Shown here one piece after another: positions 37,201 through 46,282 of a DNA stretch of 54,618 nt. The position numbers were made by a program, and so were the translations under genes. Origin of the DNA: Pseudoneurospora amorphoporcata (Eukaryota > Ascomycota > Sordariomycetes > Sordariales > Sordariaceae). The stretch covers positions 1-54,618 of the forward strand of contig MU859282.1 of NCBI GenBank assembly GCA_033297205.1, given 5' to 3'. The notes below the pieces were generated by a model. That model was not told the DNA's origin. It worked only from the letters and a program-made list of their open reading frames with translations, and made no database searches. The number at the start of each line of letters is the position of its first letter. Positions within the stretch are counted from its first letter, which is position 1.

Positions 37201-37902
37201 CTTCGGTTGGCAGCTGAGGCAGAGATGAGATCAACTGCTGATGAAGAATGGGAACAGTTGCCGTCTACGGGGAGCAGCGCTGACCAGTTTACACCGGAGC
37301 CCAGTCTTCCTGGCGCTAGCCCTAGTGTGGCGGGAAGCGGCGCAAATCTCCCAACTGTCAACGAAGAGTCAGAGGAGGAAATGATTCAACGCGCTATCCG
37401 CCTGTCACTGCTTGAAAGCGGCGGCAGCGTAGATGGTGGTACTGCAGTGGCACCAGCACCGGCACCTGAACCAGCAGTAATGGCAGAAGCAGAGCAGTAC
37501 CCTCCTCGCAGCCCGAGTCCCCTACCCGAGTTCTCGATCAAGGTAAAGCCCTTGAAGGGCAAAGGAAAGGGTAAGCAACCTTATGTTGCAACTGGATCCT
37601 CCTCATCTCACTTCCCCGAGACCGATTACACCGACGGCTCGGCCTTCGGACTGGATTCTTCCGACATCGCCTACGATACCGCCCCGGCAACAGCAACTGC
37701 AACCGTCGATTTTGGCACTGATCTTGATGATGATCTGGCTCTTGCTTTGAGGTTGAGCTTGGAGGAGGAGCAGGCTCGCCAGAGCCGGATGGCACGTCAG
37801 AACGATATGGCTATGGGTTCTGAAATTCGACACGCGTTGGAGAATTCGGAAGAGTTCCCGAGGTTGGATGTGAAGGGGAAGGGTAAGGGCAAGATGATTT
37901 GA
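34250..37902 (+). CDS. F-box protein with WD-like repeats and three ubiquitin-interacting motifs
   Basis: Probable substrate adaptor of an SCF ubiquitin ligase. Two exons (34250-34631, 34703-37902; 71-nt intron gtatgt...atcag) give 1193 residues; the splice rebuilds the F-box. F-box at about 119-165: LTDFPNEILTHILSHLHPDS, then VALVSKRFYHLVAAPYAWR. WD-type strands occur at about 745 (VGTSTGSVNVWNM), 790 (GGTDGVVQAWDP) and 857 (GNNIRFWSYSS). The C-terminal third holds three UIMs: EEEALLYAQLVSEED (about 940), EEEMIQRAIRLSLLESG (about 1018) and DDDLALALRLSLEEE (about 1135). The end is a Lys/Gly-rich KGKGKGKMI. The start is the first ATG in frame. F-box plus UIMs suggests it binds both SKP1 and ubiquitin chains. 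The substrate is unknown. Confidence 0.88.
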
Positions 37903-38605
37903 ATGGGTTGTGCGGTCAATGCGATGGAATGTAGATGTGTGTGGAAGTTGTTGTGTGTTGGTGCTTGGAAAGTTGGAAGTTCGCTTTGTCGTATCGCTCT
38001 GGAGCATCTTCAGGTTGGTAGATCATAGGGCAACTGGCTTATCGCTTCTTTTTTTTTTTTTTTTTTTTTTTTCAAAGCGTTCTATGAGGATGAATAGAAG
38101 CGCAGAGTTGTTTGAAGCCTCTTCGGATTGATTTTTTGCGCAATCCACCATCCACCATCCGATGTCTTTCGGGTGGTGAGTCGCATGTACACTTTCCTCC
38201 TCCATTTGGCAGGTCTCTAAGCGGCTGCCTGGCTTGTCACGAAACAAATGGGAAGGAATACCTCTAGGTAGGGAGTTAGCGCTCGGCTTTGGGAAGGCCC
38301 GGGGTGTAAAGTCGGCAAGTACGGCCGGCCGATTGACTTGTGCAAGGAAGGAGCTCGACACAGTGTCGTACGGCCCGCAGTGACTGAACCGTGCCTAGCA
38401 GGTACATCATGGATGGTTGAACAATTCTCCCCAGACGGTGAGGTCTCATCTGCATCCGAATTTGCGAAAACCAAGACGTTTCAGGCGTTGTACAGATAAA
38501 GGGATCCGAGTGTGAGAGATACAGAGACGGGATGTTTCAACCCTGCCTATTCAGAGTTCCTATGCGGATACACGACGATAGTGATCTCATAATACCATGA
38601 AGATG
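37903..38605. other. 3' flank of the F-box gene
   Basis: No gene. A run of about 23 T lies at 38050-38072. The stretch 38178-38262 resembles 40267-40355, suggesting an old duplication. Confidence 0.5.
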
Positions 38606-39129
38606 AAGAGCTTGACTTCCCGCACCGCCCCTAATGTCCTCGCGCGCCCTTTTTGACTTCATGCACCGCCATGACAGCTGACATAGTTTTCAATCGTTTT
38701 TATATGAAAATTTCGATATTTTCAATATTTTGAATATAGCGGTATGCTAAGTCAACTGCGGTATACTAAGTCGATTACTATCGCGGTCGCTATCGCTATT
38801 ACGGCCGCTATCGCTATTATAGTCGCTATCGCTATTATAGTCGCTATTGTAGTCGCTATCGCGGTCGCTATCGCTGGCGATGGCAGTGAAAGCTAAGTTG
38901 TATTGTGCTAAAATGTGGCTTTGATTGTGCGAGAAAATATCATATGCGAAATCGTCAAGTTTTTTTTTAGGTAAATATTTAAAACATTTTACGGATTGAT
39001 TTTACCATACAAAATAGGATACTTTACATATTAGACTATCATTCAGCTGTCGGGTGGAGTAAGTGCGGTGTATCAAGTCATAAAAGGGTGCGCGAGTACA
39101 TTAGGGGCGGTGCAGGAAGTTAAGCTCTT
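38606..39129. mobile_element. second MITE-like inverted-repeat element (about 524 bp)
   Basis: Terminal inverted repeats of about 64 bp: 38606-38669 against 39065-39129, including the shared core GCACCGCCCCTAATGT and GACTT-ATGCACCGC-type ends, with about eight differences and one 1-nt indel. It is unrelated in sequence to the element at 1561-2320. The interior is A+T-rich with a tandem block of hexamer-based units. There is no coding capacity. Most differences between the two ends are transitions, which fits RIP. It probably moved by a transposase supplied elsewhere. Confidence 0.65.
38779..38875. repeat. tandem CGCTAT-based repeats inside the inverted-repeat element
   Basis: Units of 18 and 12 bases built from CGCTAT, GTCGCTAT and TATAGT, for example AGTCGCTATCGCTATTAT twice in succession, with C/T variation between copies. 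Confidence 0.85.
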
Positions 39130-40494
39130 TTGCAATGCATAATCAAGTCGTAAATTGGCATTTCTATTTAGTATTTAATTATTTTTATCATAGTTAGTGT
39201 TTGGGGATAGCTTAGTAAAGATTTTGTCTAAAATTCTCGAAGTGACCAGCCAACGTACAGTCCGGCGTCAGATTATATTCTAACGCTCAGCTAGAGCTCT
39301 TTTGCTTTAACACCACCAAGTTACCAAGCGGAGAAAGTTAAAGGGATATTAAATCCTCTGTCTAAGAGCACTAAAGTAATGGTAGCTATATTCGGACCAG
39401 AAATACATATACTCTACCTAGAGATAGTATATCATCAGATGCAAACCCCTCTCGTTTAAAGATCATTCAAAATATTTCCAGAGTTTGAATAAAAACACTC
39501 TTCTAGTAAAGAAGTTTTGGTTAGACGCTCGTAGACGAGACTATGAACCTCATCTTTAACGGGCCTTAAAAGCAGAAAAATGGTCGACACATCACCTATC
39601 TGTATTGCTTACCTTATTCTAAGTAACAGAAACAGCAGCAAATTCGTAAAGGATTTTCCTTCACCCTCATCCACGAGATTAGGAGATAATCTCACGTGTT
39701 TACCTCGAAGTTGTGAAGGAGATGCAACCTTCCAAAAAAATAGAACTAAAATCGATTTGTGTTCTTTACATGCCAACTCCACTTCGATTGTCTTTCCCGT
39801 CTATACCAGATAAGTGAGGATTTTCCTAAAATCTAACAGCTCTATGATATGTAGATTATCCGTCGTCCAGTTTATATTCCCGCCGTTGAAGGAAACCTTT
39901 ATAGGTGGCTAGATGAGGCAGTTATGCTTACGATACTGCAAAGGATAACAGGGTATAAGCCCCGTTTTCTCATAATAAATTACATATCTTTTGGTTTTCT
40001 TCCACCCAGCCCATGTCCAACGTGGAAACATGTTCCTTCACGCATCCTGGTTTTGAATCGTAAGATATCCTCCCATAAAGACTAGGTGGCCGCCATTCGT
40101 CCTTCCATGCCAGCCAGGCATCTGAAAAACCCAACGCCCTAAAATTCTTGGGTAGCTGAAGCAACAGCGTCTGCATAATGATTATTGGTCAGTCATCTCA
40201 CATATAGACAAAGTATCTGAGTCTGTTCTTTCCTTTGCATCGTGATTTGGGTATGCTCATATTCACCGCGAGTCAATCGCATGTGTTCTTTCCCCTTTCA
40301 TTTGGTAAATCTTGGAGCAGCTGTCTGGTCTGTCACCAAATTAACAAGGAAGAATCGGGAATCGAATGACTTATGAATACTGCTGTGTTAAGCCAATTTA
40401 AACAATCCATGCCCACTGGGTTTGGCCCGATACTGGTCCGGAACGTGTTTGATAGCAAGCCTTCCTAAACAGTGCCCTACGTTCTCTCTCTTTG
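39130..40494. other. A+T-rich, partly degraded intergenic sequence
   Basis: Stop-rich and mildly A+T-rich, probably old RIP-affected DNA. The 68-codon minus-strand frame at 39970-40176 starts with ATG but has no recognisable feature. The segment 40267-40355 is a diverged copy of the F-box gene's 3' flank at 38178-38262. Confidence 0.45.
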
Positions 40495-40731
40495 CTAAGC
40501 GAGAGTAGCAAGTGCCTCGTGGAGGTCATCCCTTCTCTTCGTTAATAGGGAAGGCGCAGGCCATTGGCCGATACCCCTTCCTAAGAAGACACGATTCTTA
40601 GAACAATGCTTTCCTATAATATCCTTTGGCTTATCAAGAGCAACTGGCCAAGGCACCTCGAGAACCTGCCACTGCGCCTGCTGTGCAAGTTGCTCTAATC
40701 CATGGGTGAGGTGCTCTTGGATATCAAGCAA
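40495..40731 (-). pseudogene. unrecognised open frame, possible gene fragment
   Basis: A 78-codon frame whose composition looks protein-like (HGLEQLAQQAQWQVLEVPWP). It opens at a TTG-type codon, so there is no proper start; the frame may be a remnant or an exon. No family is recognised. Confidence 0.2.
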
Positions 40732-40837
40732 TACCTTCCCTCTTGAGAGATGGAGGAGGTAAGTGCGTCTATACCTTGTTTTCTTCCGTTATCTTCGGTA
40801 TCTTTACTACGACATTAAAAGAACCGGCACCTGACCT

Positions 40838-41161
40838 CTAGCAGCACCAACGGAAACGTCCTTGTTCTACCACAAACGCCTTCATTGATCGACAAAACAC
40901 CTTCACCCAACCTACCAAACAAAAACCAATAATGACTGACTCCGACTTTTCCGCAACCATAGCCGTACGGAGCTGTTCGTAGTAATTTGGATCTGGAAAC
41001 CGCTCGAGGTCGTGTTCCTGATGATGAATGGCGCTAGACCTATGATGCGGTCCGTCGTCTAACTGCCATTTTCCCAATTCCTTTTCCCTCTTTTCGTGTT
41101 CCGCTTCTTCTAACACAGAAAGATAGGCATGGTAGTCTCCCTCACGAATCCAATCGCGCAT
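40838..41161 (-). pseudogene. possible 3' exon or broken continuation of the 41204-41596 gene
   Basis: A 107-codon frame beginning at an ATG inside a longer open stretch (VEGMRDWIREGDYHAYLSVL) with a charged, helical look. It lies just past the stop of the 41204-41596 frame on the same strand. Joining the two needs a leftover of one base, but the only GT near the end (ATTCC/gtgaaag) leaves two, and the intron would be only about 44 nt. So the pair looks frame-broken, or the true splice site is not one I can see. Confidence 0.3.
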
Positions 41162-41203
41162 TCCTTCTACTGAAGACCCCGCCGCTTCAAGGTGGATTTG
41201 CTT

Positions 41204-41596
41204 TCACGGAATCTTCGCCATGTAGCTGTAGAAGAACAAGGCCGTTTGGGTCCGAACCATGCCTCTGGTGAGATTGAATCGCACCCGCTCTTGCTCGTCG
41301 AAGTCCGCGTAAGTCATGCGCAGAAGACGAATCTGCTTCAGCATGTCGTTCTCGTTGATGAGGGGAGGGTGCAGCTTGTTGTGGTATGATCGGTTCTGCA
41401 AAAAGACGCGGAAGTGAAGGTGGATAAAGATGAGTATGGCTTGCACAATGGCCCAGTGGTAGAGGAAGTCCCGATTGCTGGAGACGCAGTCGGTGTCGGT
41501 GCAGATGGGACTGAAGAGGGACTGCCACCATGTCATTTTGTCGATGACATCGAAGTTCGATTGTTGTGAGGTGATAGGTAGGTTGATGGTTGGCAT
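41204..41596 (-). CDS. hypothetical small membrane protein
   Basis: 130 residues from the ATG at 41596 (MPTINLPITSQQSNFDV). An upstream in-frame ATG at 41734 exists but would add a Phe-rich stretch that looks like untranslated leader. One membrane span is clear (FLYHWAIVQAILIFIHLHF, about residues 39-57), followed by a charged segment (LKQIRLLRMTYADFDEQERV). No family is recognised. The stop at 41204-41206 may be the real end, or the protein may once have continued into the frame at 40838-41161. Confidence 0.4.
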   Translation of the reverse strand: MPTINLPITSQQSNFDVIDKMTWWQSLFSPICTDTDCVSSNRDFLYHWAIVQAILIFIHLHFRVFLQNRSYHNKLHPPLINENDMLKQIRLLRMTYADFDEQERVRFNLTRGMVRTQTALFFYSYMAKIP

Positions 41597-42420
41597 CGTC
41601 GAAGAAACTGTATGCAGACAGGTTTTGTGGTGTCGAGCTTGGAGTAAGGAGAAAAGTACGAACGAGAGAAATGTGTCTCGGAGAAAAAAGTTGAAAATCG
41701 GGGAAGAGGAACCAAAATAACGAGGGCTCGGCATTCAGTGTTCAATATTCGTATGCCCGTAAAAAAAATACTCCGAGAGGCAATATTATGCATCGGCCGA
41801 GGACACATCCCTAGCGCTGCTTCTTGTCGGCATGCTGCAGATGTGGACTTGCATGCCCGGGACACTCAAACAGAATACCACCATCCACGATTGTTTTGGA
41901 ACAAAAATTGCTTGGTTTAAAGCTTCGAAGCTAGGCATAAGGTATCATGCCCTTATAATGGCAGTGGTTATGGTGAAAGACAATTTTTTGGGGAGATTTT
42001 AGGTCCATGTGCCTGTTGATAAGGAATGCTCAGGCTTTCTCCGTTCGGCTGTTTTCAATATCTACATAAAGAACTAGTCAAACAAGGTACAAGCATGACC
42101 TGCCATGGTTATTGGGTTCAAAATATCCATATAGCACTGAGTACTGTCGTAGACTTTCAAAGTGACCATCTTTTCTGTTCTATGAACAGACCGAGTATAT
42201 GTGCACACGGCTTCTCCGCTGCGACATTCTGGCAAATGGTGTTGTTGGGCGATTGCTCAAGATTCCCAGCGTCCTGGGTCTGGACGATGTTCGATATGCT
42301 CTCCCAATAAAACGCGAGTTTACCATCCTCACATCTATCAATCCGGATGCATTTAATGGCGTTATTGGGCAGGTGGCTAGTTCTTTGTAGAAGCATGTTC
42401 CTGCGGCGACTTGTCGATCC

Positions 42421-42725
42421 TTATGTCCGCGATAGAAGACGCCGTGAAGACAGAATCGGAACTCGGTTTTGGAATCTTCCAGGAAATTCATCCAACCATT
42501 GAGTTGATGACCCCCCAAAAACGGAATGTAGGCGATTGATGGCTAGGTAATTGATGATCCACTCGACGTTAATTCCCGGTTCATGAAGCGTATCAGCGAC
42601 CCCATCAACAGCATCCCACTCAACTAGGTCGAGGGGGGTTCGTCTTCACGTGTGCCACCAAATCCCCAAGGACAGAGGTCAACGTCATTCTCACCATCAT
42701 CATCTATCTCACCGTCCTTCTTGCT
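42421..42725 (-). pseudogene. decayed ankyrin-like gene fragment
   Basis: Two frames on the same strand together read like the end of an ankyrin-repeat protein: an acidic Asp/Glu-rich lead ending GGTRED, then, one base out of frame at about 42640 beside a run of six C, RTPLDLVEWDAVDGVADTL and an LHEPGINVEWIINYL segment. TPLDL is the usual ankyrin helix start. A further frame change follows at about 42460. The simplest reading is a gene broken by small indels. No full domain can be reconstructed. Confidence 0.3.
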
Positions 42726-42987
42726 AGGTAGTAACATCGCCGCCTGGGTGCTACTTGGGTGCATCTATTCGTAGCCATGGCATCTTAGTCAAGCTAATTT
42801 GCTCGACTGGGGGACTGCGTGCCAATGAGATGACAAGGCAGGCATTGCTTGATGCTCCTCTTTTGCGATGTTGAAAGTTTTGGAGGTGTTGGAGGTGCGG
42901 AGGCGATCCAATTGCGTTGTGAGTACCGTCTTGGAGGTCAAGAAGTCTACGCCTGGAATTAAGGAATTCAAAGCTAGCGAGTGGATC

Positions 42988-43161
42988 TCACCTCATCATA
43001 ATGCTGTTATCGATCGTTTTTGAGTTGACATCTGGAATGAAACTCACCTTGAGGTCGGTCGACTTTTTGTTTACAACCCCGCGATGGGAATCATTCTTGA
43101 TGGAGGTGAACTTGAACACGTCGCTGTACATGAGCCCTGCTTCTTTGATGAAAGACTGCAT
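42988..43161 (-). CDS. short hypothetical frame, possible first exon
   Basis: 57 codons from an ATG, with a protein-like start (MQSFIKEAGLMYSDVFKFTS). A GTGAGT donor follows codon 38 and an AATTCCAG acceptor lies 113 nt on, but splicing there leads to an immediate stop. One base of shift would open a 53-codon frame at 42789-42953. This may be exon 1 of the gene whose wreck lies at 42421-42725. It is divergent from the gene at 43553. Confidence 0.25.
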   Translation of the reverse strand: MQSFIKEAGLMYSDVFKFTSIKNDSHRGVVNKKSTDLKVSFIPDVNSKTIDNSIMMR

Positions 43162-43552
43162 CGCGATCGATATTGTGGTGTTGTTTGATTGATCTGGCGA
43201 TGTGAGGGCACGAGTTATTAGGATCGAGAAAGGTGGTTGTTGGAGGAAGGAGGAGAAGGGTGGGGAGGCTGGGCGAAATTCTGTACACTTAAGATTATTG
43301 GGGCAGTACAGTACACAGTGGCGATGACATCACCACCCTTTTCCATGACCGTCACCACTTGTGTAAGGTATAACTGACGAAGACAGCAATATTATAATAC
43401 TATTTGTCGTTTTGTTTCTTTTCTCTCATTTCATCAAAAGAAATACTAGCTGCTGAAAAGAGTACAACCCAGCTCCCACGAACGACTCTTGAAGACATCA
43501 GATACACACAAAACCACAAACACACAAACATCATCCAGTTTACAAACCCAAA

Positions 43553-43948
43553 ATGTCCCGCCTCCTAACCCGCCTCCCCAACCGCGCCCGTCTCCTCCCC
43601 GTGGTCCCTCGCCGAACCATGGCCACCGAGCTCGGCACCTCTAAGTCTCCGCAAACCGGCCAAAAGGGCTTCGTCTCCGTCGGCTCGCAGACACAGGGTG
43701 ATTCGCCTTCGAACCAGGCTCCTACTGAGGTATGTTTTTCTCAGGTTTTTATGTCGTGATTGATGAAGGATAGACCGACCTATCAGTGGATGTTGATGAT
43801 GGGGATGGTATGCTGACGTGAACTGGGTACTTAGGCCGGACAAAAGCTTCAAAAGGAAAGTAAGGGGAAGCCGGATGGGATGAAGGGTGATTCGGAGGAG
43901 GCGAGGGCCGCGGGGGGTGGTCAGAAGGCTGGTTCTGGTCAGAAGTGA
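43553..43948 (+). CDS. small protein, probable mitochondrial targeting, function unknown
   Basis: Two exons (43553-43729, 43835-43948; 105-nt intron gtatgt...acttag with a GCTGAC branch point) give 96 residues. The N-terminus MSRLLTRLPNRARLLPVVPRR is Arg/Leu-rich without acids, a typical mitochondrial presequence, with possible cleavage before MATELG. The rest is hydrophilic and Gly/Gln/Ser/Lys-rich (QKGFVSVGSQTQGDSPSN, GGGQKAGSGQK), likely disordered, of the kind seen in small stress-induced fungal proteins. Initiation at the second Met (43619) would give a cytosolic form. The leader is A-rich. No family is firmly recognised. Confidence 0.6.
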
Positions 43949-44262
43949 GTGATGAGAAGGTGGAGAGAGGATGAATAGAAGTTGTACGATATGTGGATGT
44001 TGGATGCGGTAATGAATCGATGATTATGATATCATGATACTTGGTTGAGAAATGGATGGTCTGTAACTTGGTGGCATGCTGCCGTGTGTTCAGAAGAAAT
44101 AGTAGGCATAAATTTACGATATGAACTACTGGAACAGACAAAAGTCCTGGCTGGGCTGACGAGGGTAGATAGCATGAATGAATCCTTTTTTGGTACCCGT
44201 AGATAAAAGTGACTTGGTTCATGTATGTAAATTTACACCATGTATCCCCCCGTCTCGCGCAT

Positions 44263-45469
44263 TCACTTGCCACCGTAAAGCAACCAGCCAAGAGCGAACA
44301 TAAGCCCGCCCTCCAAAGCGAATGTTACCATAACGACGATATGAAACGCAACCGTAACCCCGAAGACCTTGAGGTACATCTTGACCAGTCGAGTCCAACC
44401 TTCCCTCCCAAAAGTGGTCAAGGCGTCCCTCATGGTCAAGAATGTCTCGCTGCCGCCACCTAGCACCGCAGGGTCCAGCTTACCCTTGAAGGACCGGTCA
44501 AAGGGGATGATGGTATCCTCAGTGGGCGGGAGCAGTGAGGCCTGCACGCGCACGAGGATGACCTGCGTTGGGATCACGGCAAAAAGGTAAAGTAGGATAG
44601 TAAGAGCAAGCACTGGAATTCCCTTCAACAAGAACGTAGAGAGTCGAATGTCCCTGTCCTCACCTGGGTAAGTGCGGGTCAGCTCCTGGTCTAGTCCAAT
44701 TGGCAGCCCAATTATAAAAGCCAACAGGCGAGGGATTTCGACCGCCGCGACACTGGCAGCCCAGTGTGCTAGCAAAGGCAAGGCGGTGGCTTTGAAGACA
44801 TAGCGGAATGGCAGAGTGCGGCTGTACCAGGCGCGAGGGGAGGGAGGCGTGATGGCGATGTGTACCCAAGCGGTTGACAGTTGCGTGAGCAGGACAGTAG
44901 CGATGAAGCTACCGACGAAATGTGGCAGGGGAGTGTAAACCGTGATAAAGGCGGCGAGAATAACCGTCGAAAACAGGGTAATAAGTGCGCAGAACAGCCC
45001 GCGGCAGTAGCCTTCCCGGCCCCAAACCCAGAGAAGGCGATGCGTAGCGCGTAGGGACGAGGTAATGGGCTTTTCGTTGGCTTCGACGACCCCAAATTGG
45101 CCCGAGGGCGCAGAGCCCTCTTGGGCATCGAGTGGGACGGGCGTATATTCAGGCGGTGGGTTGGGGTCTTCGATCATAGCCAGCGTTGGGAAGACCGTGT
45201 GCGCTGTGTAATAGACCTGTGTTGTTGACGGGCGGTTAGCATAATGGGTCAAGATATGTGTCCACGAGATGGCGACCTACTCCAATGGCGGGATAAACGA
45301 AAAGGAGGGCCGTGATGATGTATACAGCGAGAGGAAGCAAATCGAGAACGGCCTCGTCCGCTGAAGCTGGAGGCCTGTTGCCGCTGGGATCACCGCTGGG
45401 ATCGTTGACTTCTACCTCGATATACCTCTTGGCGAGGCTACCGCCCAGGGCGGCGATGTGGTGTAGCAT
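44263..45469 (-). CDS. multi-pass membrane protein, conserved in filamentous fungi
   Basis: Two exons (45281-45469, 44263-45216; 64-nt intron gtaggt...acacag with GCTAAC branch point) give 380 residues. The start is the ATG opening MLHHIAALGGSLAKRY. At least five hydrophobic spans are visible: VLDLLPLAVYIITALLFVYP (about 41-60), ALITLFSTVILAAFITVY, FVGSFIATVLLTQLSTAWVHI, VLALTILLYLFAVIPTQVIL and a C-terminal VAFHIVVMVTFALEGGLMFA. Loops carry TPPSPRAWYSRTLPFRY. Proteins of this look are often labelled ubiquitin carrier protein in fungal genomes, but no ubiquitin-conjugating domain is present here, so I would not use that name. Transport or a scaffold role is speculation. Confidence 0.75.
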
Positions 45470-46282
45470 GTTGTGTATCCGGATGTGCTCGATCGTATTT
45501 GAGACAAAGAGAGGATGCGAAAGTCGAAGGGCGCAGGATTGTGAAAAGATGGAAGGATTGCGGATGGCCGATTCGGGATAAGCAAGAAATAAGTATCGAT
45601 AGACAAGACTGGTCCTCGGTTGCAAGATGAACAAGTGGCAAACGATGGATTATCGGGAACGATGGACGAAGCGAAACCACATGGAACCTGAAATGAAACC
45701 AGAGGCGAGGCAGCGAGTGCATTGAGCGGGATGATCGCCCGTCTTATAAGTCATCCGCAAGGGCCGGACTGTTACTGACAGGCTATCCTTGACCAACACG
45801 ATAGCGTAGCCCGCGTGGCCATCAGCGTCCATCAGAGATGCAGTAACCGCCAATATCACCCACAAATTCTAGGCAGGCTGTGGGACTGTGGACTAGGTCA
45901 TCGTCAGGACATTTGCCGCCGTGAAGAATGGTTTGTACGCTAACAAAGAACGGGTTGAAAATGATCCATGGGAATCTGCATGTCCCATCCCGCTTGATCA
46001 CCTAGAGGTACCTACCTCTAGGTACCCGATTAAGTCGCCGAGCGGCCGCTCCACCCGCAAAAGGCGCTAACGCCAGGCAGCTCCTGCAGCCAGGCTGTAC
46101 CCCGCCTGAATTTCAGTGGGCACAAGGGCGCTTGCAGTTACTACCTCTAACCACCCCTGCAGCACCGTACAGGTACAGCAACATCTCTCCACTTAGCCGT
46201 GACGACGTCAAACTGAAGCTTCTGAACACCACGAACGGAGAGCTCGCATTACACCACACACAAAACCAGACCAGCTTACCTC
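45470..46282. promoter_or_regulatory. shared divergent promoter region of the membrane protein gene and ppm1
   Basis: 813 bp between outward-facing start codons. It contains a 22-bp perfect palindrome at 46001-46022 (CCTAGAGGTA-CC-TACCTCTAGG). No gene is seen. Confidence 0.55.
46001..46022. promoter_or_regulatory. 22-bp palindrome upstream of ppm1
   Basis: Perfect 10-bp arms with a CC centre, about 260 bases before the ppm1 start. It could be a dimeric factor site; this is inference from symmetry and position. Confidence 0.4.
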
